Below are positions 1-5,732 of a stretch of 8,216 nucleotides of DNA, in pieces (position 1 is the stretch's first letter; each line of letters starts with the position of its first letter). A program made the position numbers and the translations under genes. The notes below the pieces were generated by a model. The model searched no databases, was not told where the DNA came from, and was given only the letters and a program-made list of their open reading frames with translations. The stretch is from an uncultured Lachnospiraceae bacterium. Lineage in GTDB: Bacteria > Bacillota > Clostridia > Lachnospirales > Lachnospiraceae. The stretch is from the NCBI GenBank assembly GCA_902796045.1, contig CADBNQ010000067.1, positions 1 through 8,216 on the forward strand, given 5' to 3'.

Positions 1-1
1 C

Positions 2-961
2 ACGGGCCTGGGCATGGCCATCACCAAGAACATCATTGAGCTGATGAACGGAACGATATCAGTTGAGAGTGAAAAACAAAAAGGGACGACCTTCACCGTC
101 ACGGTCACCCTGATTGACTGCGATCACAAAAACATTGGGGAAGAGGGAAATGTTCTGCATCCTCAGGATCTGTGCGTATTGGTGATTGATGATGATCCGA
201 TTGCCTGTGAACATGCCCAGCTTGTCCTTGGACAGGTGGGTGTGAATTGTGAAAAGGCCTTGTCCGGAGAGGAAGGCCTGGAGATGGCGAAAGTCCGCCA
301 GGCCAGGCGGGAGCCCTATAATCTGATTTTGGTAGATTGGCGCATGCCTGACATGGACGGCGTGGAAACGACCAGACAGCTTCGGGCTGCCGTGGGTACC
401 GAAATGCCGGTAGTCATTCTTACCTCATATAACTGGGACGAGATCGTGGATGAAGCGAAGGCGGCAGGTGTGGACACCTTTGTTGCAAAACCGCTCTTTG
501 CCGGGACGGTACTTGATGAGTTCAGAGAGGTCTTCAAAAAGAAGAATGCGAAGCTTGTACGGGAAAGGACGGATCTCAAGTGCCGCAGAGTCCTTCTGGC
601 GGAAGATGTCCAGGTAAACGCCGAGATTATGATCATGCTGCTCTCTAAGAGAGAGGTACAGGTGGATCATGCGGAAAATGGCCGTATTGCGGTAGAAAAG
701 TTTGGGGAACACGAAGAGGGCTATTATGATGCAGTTCTGATGGATATGCGGATGCCGGAAATGGATGGACTGGAGGCGACCCGGAGAATCAGGGCTATGA
801 ACAGATCTGACGCAAAGAGTATCCCAATCATAGCGTTGACGGCTAATGCCTTTGATGAAGATGTTCAGCAGAGTATGCAGGCAGGTCTGAATGCACATCT
901 GACCAAGCCGGTAGACCCGGCCGTATTGTTTGAAACATTAGAAGGGCTTTTGCAGCATTAG
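2..961 (+). CDS. Hybrid sensor histidine kinase, 3' part (end of HATPase domain plus two receiver domains)
   Basis: The gene enters from the left edge and stops at TAG 959-961; the frame is open from base 2. The first residues, TGLGMAI, are the G2 box of a GHKL/HATPase_c domain, and the domain ends with the usual GT-F-V strand near base 100. Numbering from the Met at base 14, receiver 1 spans about residues 53-172, with acidic pocket D59-D61, phosphoacceptor D108 in DWRMPDMDG, T137 and K159. Receiver 2 spans about 191-312, with E197/D198, phosphoacceptor D244 in MDMRMPEMDG, T276 and K298. Both receivers look intact. The Met at base 14 is internal to the ATPase domain and is not a start. There is no HPt domain after receiver 2, so a separate phosphotransfer protein, or receiver control of the kinase itself, is inferred. 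The sensor and HisKA parts lie outside the window, so the stimulus is unknown. Confidence 0.93.
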   Translation, partial: TGLGMAITKNIIELMNGTISVESEKQKGTTFTVTVTLIDCDHKNIGEEGNVLHPQDLCVLVIDDDPIACEHAQLVLGQVGVNCEKALSGEEGLEMAKVRQARREPYNLILVDWRMPDMDGVETTRQLRAAVGTEMPVVILTSYNWDEIVDEAKAAGVDTFVAKPLFAGTVLDEFREVFKKKNAKLVRERTDLKCRRVLLAEDVQVNAEIMIMLLSKREVQVDHAENGRIAVEKFGEHEEGYYDAVLMDMRMPEMDGLEATRRIRAMNRSDAKSIPIIALTANAFDEDVQQSMQAGLNAHLTKPVDPAVLFETLEGLLQH

Positions 962-969
962 TCAAAGAG

Positions 970-1013
970 GCCACCCGGCACCGAGCGGTGTCAGGGTGGC
1001 GTCCCTGTTTCTC
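970..1013 (+). terminator. Hairpin terminator of the hybrid kinase gene
   Basis: GCCACCC at 970-976 pairs with GGGTGGC at 994-1000. Inside it a second stem continues (GGCACC with GGTGTC, one unpaired A at 993, loop GAGC at 983-986 or close to it). A pyrimidine-rich stretch with a TTT run and alternating CT follows, rather than a clean run of T. The hairpin begins 8 bases after the stop codon. The long GC-rich stem makes it convincing, but the imperfect T tract means termination may be partial. Confidence 0.75.
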
Positions 1014-1015
1014 TC

Positions 1016-1044
1016 TTGATTTTAACCGGATCAGTAGGTATAAT
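1016..1044 (+). promoter_or_regulatory. Sigma-A type promoter for the SCP2-like/lipid kinase/serS unit
   Basis: The -35 box TTGATT (1016-1021) and a perfect -10 box TATAAT (1039-1044) are separated by exactly 17 bases. The start codon at 1096 lies 51 bases downstream of the -10 box, leaving a short 5' leader with GGAGG at 1081-1085. The -35 box sits in the pyrimidine-rich tail of the preceding terminator. Confidence 0.8.
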
Positions 1045-1095
1045 ATTATAGTATGAGTATTTTCGGGGACGGATTCATCGGGAGGGCAGTAAACC

Positions 1096-1701
1096 ATGAT
1101 GTATGAACATATCGTCGCAAAACTGAGGGAAACTTATAAAGAGCTGGATGCTTCTTTTGTGGGGCGGCATTTCGCGATTCAGTTTAATATATGGGGAGAG
1201 GGCCACGGAGCCCTCTATATGGAGATAAAGAATGACCGGGTATTTATACAGCCTTACGAATATTTCGACAGGGATACTCTGATCACGACCGATGCAGAGA
1301 CCTTGCTGGGAATCGCCGATGGGAAGATTGATCCGACGACCTACGGGGATCTGTACGTGGAGGGAGATTTCTATGCCCTGGAGATTCTGAGAGAGCTTAC
1401 TTACATTCCTGTGGAAGAACCGGAAGAAGAGGAGGAAGAACCGGAGAAGCAGTCTATCATAGTGAGAGCTGAGGATGCTGTGGAGGCTGTGAAGGAGAAA
1501 GCTGAGGATGCTGTGGAGGTTGTAAAGGAGAAAGCTGAGGATGCTGTGGAGGTTATGAAGGAAAAAGCCGGGGAAGCAGCAGAGACTGTGAAGGAGAAAG
1601 CCGGGGAAGCAGCAGAAACTGTAAGAAAGAAGGCCGGAAAGACTGCGGACTCAGTCAAGAAAAAAGCTGGAAAGACAAAGACGGGCAGGAAAAAGAAATA
1701 G
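1096..1701 (+). CDS. SCP2-like sterol/lipid-binding domain protein with hendecad-repeat tail
   Basis: This 201-residue protein has two parts. Residues 1 to about 105 resemble an SCP2 (sterol carrier protein 2) fold: an N-terminal helix, then FAIQFNIWGEGHGALYMEI, a strand with acidic ends, a DTLITTDAETLLGIADGKIDP segment equivalent to the family's 'ITMSAEDFLALLSGKLNP' stretch, and GDLYVEGD matching 'GKLKIEGD'. SCP2 domains bind lipid-like ligands in a hydrophobic tunnel; the ligand here is unknown. Residues 107-117 are almost all Glu. Residues 125-201 are seven exact 11-residue units beginning with Ala, predicted to form an amphipathic helix. There is no signal peptide or membrane segment, so it is probably cytoplasmic, perhaps bound to the membrane surface. 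The start has GGAGG (1081-1085) 10 bases upstream; Met2 (1099) is an alternative. It is the first gene behind a strong promoter and lies upstream of a lipid kinase, which fits lipid handling but does not prove it. Confidence 0.82.
   Translation: MMYEHIVAKLRETYKELDASFVGRHFAIQFNIWGEGHGALYMEIKNDRVFIQPYEYFDRDTLITTDAETLLGIADGKIDPTTYGDLYVEGDFYALEILRELTYIPVEEPEEEEEEPEKQSIIVRAEDAVEAVKEKAEDAVEVVKEKAEDAVEVMKEKAGEAAETVKEKAGEAAETVRKKAGKTADSVKKKAGKTKTGRKKK
1468..1698 (+). repeat. Seven in-frame 33-bp tandem units encoding 11-residue hendecads
   Basis: The units start at 1468, 1501, 1534, 1567, 1600, 1633 and 1666 and run without interruption to the stop codon at 1699. Each begins with GCT or GCC (Ala). 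Units 1-3 read AEDAVE-x-x-KEK and differ by only two or three bases between neighbours; units 4 and 5 read AGEAAETV followed by KEK or RKK; units 6 and 7 are basic (AGKTADSVKKK, AGKTKTGRKKK). Hydrophobic residues fall at positions 1, 4, 5 and 8 of the early units, the hendecad a/d/e/h pattern. The motif resembles 11-mer repeats of group 3 LEA proteins, apolipoproteins and synuclein-type lipid-surface helices. Confidence 0.95.
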
Positions 1702-1736
1702 ACCACCAGCAGTCACAATTTAACGATGAGAACGTT

Positions 1737-1746
1737 GGAGGAGGAG
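1737..1746 (+). promoter_or_regulatory. Ribosome binding site that sets the GTG start of the lipid kinase
   Basis: GGAGGAGGAG at 1737-1746 contains two GGAGG cores, 8 and 5 bases before GTG 1750. The in-frame ATG at 1726 lies before this site, and the bases upstream of it show no Shine-Dalgarno sequence. The site therefore favours the GTG start. Confidence 0.72.
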
Positions 1747-1749
1747 ATT

Positions 1750-2700
1750 GTGAAAGGGCTTTTTATCATCAATCCTTCATCCGGAAGACAGAATTTTCAG
1801 GATAAGATCAAAGATATTGCCGGGAGACTGATTCTGGATCAGATATGTAACACCATAGATGTCTTTTTTACTGAAAAACAGGATGATGCTCTGGAAAAAG
1901 CGGAATCCTTGTCGGCGAATGAATACGATTTTGTCGTAGCGGTCGGCGGAGACGGAACTTTGAATGAGGTGGTCAACGGAATCGTCAGGGGCGGCAGCCA
2001 TATACCGGTAGCGGTGATTTCCTGCGGAACGGTCAATGATTTTGCGACATACCTTAAACTCCCTCAGGAGCCTGAAGAGTTTTGTGAAATGATCCGGACC
2101 TTTAACCTGAAAGAGGTCGATGTGGGCGTGGCGAACAGCTGTTATTTTATTAATGTAGTGGCTGCCGGCATGTTCTCGGATGTGGGCTTTAAGGTAGCCA
2201 AGGATAAGAAAGCATCCATGGGGAAGTTTGCCTATTATCTGGAGGGGGCGGCAGACCTGCCGAAGCAGCTGACAAGTGCCTTCAGAATGCGTTTTACCAC
2301 GAGTGATCAGGTTATTGAGGAGGAGGTCCTCCTTTTCATGGTGGCCAACTCACAGAGCGTGGGAGGTTTTCATGAGATTGCCCCGCTGGCCTCTACCTCC
2401 GACGGGATTTTTGACCTGATCATTGTCAAAAAGATGGATATTTTTCAGGTTGCCCCGCTGCTTTTGGGCATCCTGAACGGAGACCATGTCAACCACCCTG
2501 CTGTAGAGTATATTCAGACTGACCGGCTGCTGATCGAGAACCTGTCCGGGGAGGAGCTGAATATTGACTATGACGGAGAGCAGCTGATGAGCGGTTTTCC
2601 TTTGAATATAGAAATGATACACCAGGGAGTGACGATCGTGGTACCAACATACAAAGAAGAGGAGAAGACAGTAGCCAACTGGCAGCTGCCGGTATCATGA
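1750..2700 (+). CDS. Diacylglycerol/lipid kinase, YegS/BmrU (DAGK catalytic) family
   Basis: This soluble lipid kinase probably phosphorylates diacylglycerol or a related lipid with ATP at the membrane surface; the exact substrate cannot be read from the sequence. From the GTG start it is 316 residues, normal for the family (about 290-330), and it begins MKGLFIINPSSG as family members do. Landmarks are NPSSG (8-12), the nucleotide-binding GGDGT with LNEVVNG (66-77), GTVNDFA (93-99), the C-terminal AP-x-A-x3-DG-x-FDL segment (211-223) and the conserved DGE (275-277). An ATG at 1726 would add eight residues (MRTLEEEI) absent from the family's usual start, and it lacks a ribosome binding site. 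The gene starts 48 bases after the SCP2-like gene and ends 19 bases before serS, with no terminator between, so co-transcription is likely. In Firmicutes such kinases recycle diacylglycerol left by lipoteichoic acid synthesis or act in related phospholipid steps; applying that here is inference. Confidence 0.92.
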   Translation: MKGLFIINPSSGRQNFQDKIKDIAGRLILDQICNTIDVFFTEKQDDALEKAESLSANEYDFVVAVGGDGTLNEVVNGIVRGGSHIPVAVISCGTVNDFATYLKLPQEPEEFCEMIRTFNLKEVDVGVANSCYFINVVAAGMFSDVGFKVAKDKKASMGKFAYYLEGAADLPKQLTSAFRMRFTTSDQVIEEEVLLFMVANSQSVGGFHEIAPLASTSDGIFDLIIVKKMDIFQVAPLLLGILNGDHVNHPAVEYIQTDRLLIENLSGEELNIDYDGEQLMSGFPLNIEMIHQGVTIVVPTYKEEEKTVANWQLPVS

Positions 2701-2719
2701 CATAACAAAGGAGGAAAGT

Positions 2720-4000
2720 ATGTTAGATCTTAAGTTTGTAAGGGAGAACCCGGATATTGTTAAGGAAAATATCCGCAAGAAATTTCAGGATACAAAGCTG
2801 CCGCTGGTAGATGAAGTCATTGATCTTGACGCACAGAGAAGGGCAGCCCAGCAGGAGGCCGACAATCTTCGAGCCAGCCGCAAAAAGATATCAAAACAGA
2901 TCGGTGCTCTGATGGCGCAGGGAAAGAAAGAGGAAGCTGAGGAAGTGAAAGCCCAGGTTACCCGTAATGCCGAACGCCTGGCTGAACTGGAAGTTCTTGA
3001 AGGGGATCTGGCTGAGAAGGTAAAGAAGATCATGATGACGATTCCCAACATCATCGATCCCAGTGTACCGATTGGAAAAGACGACAGTGAGAATGTCGAG
3101 GTACAGAAGTACGGTGAGCCTATAGTACCGGACTTTGAGATTCCCTACCACACTGATATCATGGAGAAGCTCCACGGGATCGATCTTGAAAGCGCCAGAA
3201 GAGTTGCCGGAAATGGATTCTATTATCTCATGGGTGATATTGCCAGACTGCATTCGGCAGTGATCGCCTATGCCAGAGATTTTATGATCGACAGGGGATT
3301 TACCTACTGTGTGCCTCCGTTCATGATCCGCAGCAATGTCGTTACAGGCGTGATGAGTTTTGCCGAGATGGATGCCATGATGTATAAGATTGAGGGAGAA
3401 GACCTTTATCTGATAGGAACCAGTGAGCATTCCATGATCGGCAAGTTTATCGACAATGTCCTGCAGGAGGACAGCCTGCCGAGGACGCTGACATCCTATT
3501 CTCCCTGTTTCCGTAAGGAGAAAGGGGCCCATGGCATTGAGGAGAGCGGTGTATACCGAATCCATCAGTTTGAAAAGCAGGAGATGATTGTTGTCTGTAA
3601 GCCGGAAGACAGTCCTATGTGGTTTGATAAGCTGTGGCAGAATACGGTAGACCTCTTCCGCTCACTCGATATACCGGTGAGAACGTTAGAATGCTGCTCG
3701 GGTGACCTGGCAGACCTTAAGGTGAAATCGGTCGATGTGGAGGCCTGTTCCCCCAGACAGCAGAAGTATTTTGAGGTAGGCAGCTGTTCCAATCTTGGCG
3801 ATGCCCAGGCAAGGCGGCTGAGGATCCGTGTCGTGGGAGAAGGGGGAAAATACTTTGCCCATACCCTGAATAACACGGTTGTTGCCCCGCCCCGCATGCT
3901 CATCGCTTTCCTTGAGAATAATCTCAATGAAGATGGCAGTGTCAATATTCCTGAAGTCCTCCGGCCCTACATGGGCGGGAAGGAGGTCATCAGACCTTAG
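2720..4000 (+). CDS. serS: Seryl-tRNA synthetase (class II), variant active-site motifs
   Basis: The enzyme charges tRNA-Ser with serine in the cytoplasm. At 426 residues it has the usual length. Residues 1-12 (MLDLKFVRENPD) are the typical SerRS start, and about 27-105 form the long Lys/Glu-rich coiled-coil arm that grips the tRNA long variable arm. The class II core follows: TSE at 234-236 in place of the common TAE, motif 2 from F264-R265 to the HQFEKQE segment (282-288), SCSN plus DAQARR (355-366), and motif 3 around R392 and E399-N400. Differences from the common bacterial type are VMSFAEMDAM (211-220) where GTGQLPKF is expected, no AAKTYDLEVW-like stretch, and HTLNNT with APPR where HTLNGSG with VGRT is usual. 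A perfect AAGGAGG (2708-2714) lies 5 bases before ATG. There is no T-box leader; the gene sits 19 bases behind the lipid kinase. Its 3' end overlaps the convergent carboxypeptidase gene by 11 bases. Confidence 0.96.
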   Translation: MLDLKFVRENPDIVKENIRKKFQDTKLPLVDEVIDLDAQRRAAQQEADNLRASRKKISKQIGALMAQGKKEEAEEVKAQVTRNAERLAELEVLEGDLAEKVKKIMMTIPNIIDPSVPIGKDDSENVEVQKYGEPIVPDFEIPYHTDIMEKLHGIDLESARRVAGNGFYYLMGDIARLHSAVIAYARDFMIDRGFTYCVPPFMIRSNVVTGVMSFAEMDAMMYKIEGEDLYLIGTSEHSMIGKFIDNVLQEDSLPRTLTSYSPCFRKEKGAHGIEESGVYRIHQFEKQEMIVVCKPEDSPMWFDKLWQNTVDLFRSLDIPVRTLECCSGDLADLKVKSVDVEACSPRQQKYFEVGSCSNLGDAQARRLRIRVVGEGGKYFAHTLNNTVVAPPRMLIAFLENNLNEDGSVNIPEVLRPYMGGKEVIRP

Positions 4001-5555
4001 GATCAGAATGATCTGAGCGATGCCTGTTCCCCTGGGAACGGGCTTTTGACCTTCGCCCAAAATCTTTAGGAGGCTTTCTCCGGTCTATGATATTCCTGAT
4101 GATGACCATGATCACGAAGATCAGAACCGCAGCAAGAATTAAGCGGAGAAAAAAAAACAGGATTTTGCGGACAGATAGAGAAGAGGATTTATTTGGCGCG
4201 GTTTCCAGGCCGTCCTCATCGCCGGATACAGGCTTGCTGGCATCCTGGGCCGCTGCTGTGCCTTTGTAGGTAACCGGCGTCCTGCCGATGAGCTCCTTGC
4301 CGGATGAGATGGTGACGTAGCCCAGACGATGGTTCTTCTTACTCTCGTCAAGCTCGAAGGCAATCTTCAGTTTTGATGAGTCGAAGTCATCGGGTACAAG
4401 GATATAATAGTCTTTATTAAAGGAAGTCTTCATGGAAGAGATAGACTTCCTTTTTGTTTTGCCAATCCCTTTCGCGGAGGAAAGTAAAGATTTAAAATCA
4501 GCATCTGTCAGAGGTTTTATACCTTTCACCTTATCAAAGCCCCACTTAAAAAGGGCTGAAGTATCATAATAGCTGCTGTCAGCACCATAGTCCTTTAAAA
4601 TTATACATAACAGCTGAGTGTCATCTTTTACGGCATAGGTAGCCAGAGTGTTTAAGGCTGCCTGAGTGAAGCCTGTTTTGGAACCTTTGGCATACTCATA
4701 ATAGTATTCGCTGTTCTCTCTGAGAATCTTGGAGTGATTCCACAGTTCCAGCGTATTGTTGAGAGTGTCGCTCTGCTCAAGTGTGTAGGTGATGGTCTCC
4801 GCGGACTTTCTGAATGCATCGTATTTCATGGCCTGGCGAAGGATCAGGGCCATGTCATGGGCGGTGGTGTAATGATCCTCATCCGGAAGACCGTGGGGAT
4901 TGGTAAAATGGGTCCCCGTACAGCCGAGTTCTTTTGCCCGCTGATTCATCTTATCTGCAAAAGCATCAACAGAGCCTGAGACATGCTCTGCCAGTGCGGC
5001 AGCGGCCTCGTTTGCAGACACAAGCATCATGGCATAGAGAGCATCTTCCACAGTCAGTTCAGCGCCGACATTGATACCGGCTGTGCTGCTTCCGGCCTCA
5101 ATACCGTTTACTGCCTCATTGGAAAAGGTAACGATCTCATCCATATCACAGTTCTCAACCACCAGCAGGGCAGTCATCACCTTGGTGATACTTGCCGGGT
5201 ATCTTTTGGTGTCAGCCTCTTTTTCATAGAGGACGGCTCCGCTTGTGGCGTCCATCAGTATGGCGGATTCCGCGGAGATATCAAGGGAATCGCTGTTCAT
5301 CTTGCTGACATCATAATAGGAAGAATCATCTCCTATAGGATTATCAGGAGAGCTTTCATTTTCCGCAGTAATAATCTTCGGCTTTGATTCCTTCTCAGAT
5401 CCGGACTCTTTCTTGTTATCCTCTGCAGACAGCTCCTCTGTAGTACCGCTTTCTGCAGGACTGCCGCTCTCGGCAAAAGAAGGGACAGAACTCAGGCACA
5501 TAGACAACATGGCCACCAGACTCAGGGTCATCATAAAGGCAAAAAATCGTTTCAT
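3990..5555 (-). CDS. D-alanyl-D-alanine carboxypeptidase (peptidase S11, PBP5/DacA-DacF family), membrane-anchored
   Basis: This exported low-molecular-weight penicillin-binding protein removes the terminal D-Ala from peptidoglycan pentapeptides. It has 521 residues, longer than the usual 380-450. A signal peptide covers residues 1-28 (MKRFF, hydrophobic core, SFA before the likely cut). A Ser/Glu/Lys-rich low-complexity linker follows to about residue 90. The catalytic domain carries SITK (122-125, nucleophile S122 and K125), SAN (180-182) and KTG (293-295). The C-terminal S11 domain runs to about 433. A Ser/Asp-rich stretch then leads to a strong transmembrane helix (465-486) and a basic cytoplasmic tail (487-521). 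Many relatives end instead with an amphipathic helix. The Shine-Dalgarno AAGGAG (minus strand, 5568-5573) is 12 bases from ATG, a long spacing, but later Met codons would cut into the signal peptide. No terminator is visible after its stop, so transcripts may run antisense into serS. Confidence 0.95.
   Translation of the reverse strand: MKRFFAFMMTLSLVAMLSMCLSSVPSFAESGSPAESGTTEELSAEDNKKESGSEKESKPKIITAENESSPDNPIGDDSSYYDVSKMNSDSLDISAESAILMDATSGAVLYEKEADTKRYPASITKVMTALLVVENCDMDEIVTFSNEAVNGIEAGSSTAGINVGAELTVEDALYAMMLVSANEAAAALAEHVSGSVDAFADKMNQRAKELGCTGTHFTNPHGLPDEDHYTTAHDMALILRQAMKYDAFRKSAETITYTLEQSDTLNNTLELWNHSKILRENSEYYYEYAKGSKTGFTQAALNTLATYAVKDDTQLLCIILKDYGADSSYYDTSALFKWGFDKVKGIKPLTDADFKSLLSSAKGIGKTKRKSISSMKTSFNKDYYILVPDDFDSSKLKIAFELDESKKNHRLGYVTISSGKELIGRTPVTYKGTAAAQDASKPVSGDEDGLETAPNKSSSLSVRKILFFFLRLILAAVLIFVIMVIIRNIIDRRKPPKDFGRRSKARSQGNRHRSDHSDPKV
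4022..4047 (+). terminator. Rho-independent terminator of serS, inside the opposing coding region
   Basis: GCCTGTTCCC (4022-4031) pairs with GGGAACGGGC (4034-4043) over ten positions with one G-T wobble, and TTTT follows at 4044-4047. It starts 21 bases after the serS stop. The same bases encode part of the cytoplasmic tail of the carboxypeptidase on the other strand. In the minus direction no T tract follows the hairpin, so it should act mainly on serS transcripts. Confidence 0.82.
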
Positions 5556-5591
5556 ATATTGAATAATCTCCTTTTTTAAACTAATAGTACC

Positions 5592-5620
5592 ATTTTATGC
5601 TAAAGAGGCTGAGAAGTCAA
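5592..5620 (-). promoter_or_regulatory. Sigma-A type promoter of the carboxypeptidase gene
   Basis: Read on the minus strand, TTGACT (5615-5620) and TAAAAT (5592-5597) are separated by exactly 17 bases. The -10 box lies 36 bases upstream of the start codon at 5555. The two boxes match each consensus at five of six positions. Confidence 0.82.
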
Positions 5621-5666
5621 CACTGATCATAGCGGATTCTGATTTGATACAAGCTGTTGAGATGTC

Positions 5667-5695
5667 TTGCAGTTTCCGGCCGAACCATGTATTAT
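5667..5695 (+). promoter_or_regulatory. Candidate promoter of trmB
   Basis: TTGCAG (5667-5672) and TATTAT (5690-5695) are 17 bases apart, a modest match. A second possible -10 box, TACAAT, lies at 5707-5712 but has no clear -35 partner. A promoter is expected in this divergent region; its exact position is uncertain. Confidence 0.38.
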
Positions 5696-5710
5696 TACAT
5701 TATGAATACA
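5688..5710. repeat. Short inverted repeat TGTATT-N11-AATACA over the trmB promoter region
   Basis: TGTATT (5688-5693) and AATACA (5705-5710) are exact inverted halves with an 11-base spacer, and a further AATACA follows at 5710-5715. The first half overlaps the candidate -10 box of trmB. It could be an operator, but this AT-rich stretch makes chance matches easy. Confidence 0.3.
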
Positions 5711-5732
5711 ATACAGATAACAGGGGTTTAGG

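Noticed and set aside
977..992. GGCACCGAGCGGTG hairpin resembling the 3' end of some tracrRNAs
   Set aside because: It is the inner part of a terminator stem right after a stop codon; there is no Cas9 gene, anti-repeat or array in the window.
1468..1698. Regular 33-bp repeats as a possible CRISPR array
   Set aside because: The units are directly adjacent with no spacers, are in frame with a coding region and end at its stop codon; no cas gene is present.
1401..1706. Open frame on the minus strand, rich in Ser, Ala and Phe, opposite the SCP2-like gene's tail
   Set aside because: It is a mirror of the 33-bp repeats on the coding strand; it has no credible ribosome binding site and no family resemblance.
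2701..2719. Possible T-box riboswitch ahead of serS
   Set aside because: Only 19 bases separate serS from the lipid kinase gene; there is no leader, T-box sequence or specifier stem.
2891..3565. 224-codon open frame on the minus strand within serS
   Set aside because: It is fully antisense to a clear SerRS, has no recognisable domain, and is explained by codon bias on the coding strand.
4734..5387. Two successive plus-strand open frames (4734-4979 and 4983-5387) opposite the carboxypeptidase gene
   Set aside because: The carboxypeptidase has all catalytic motifs across this region; the opposing frames lack ribosome binding sites and family features.
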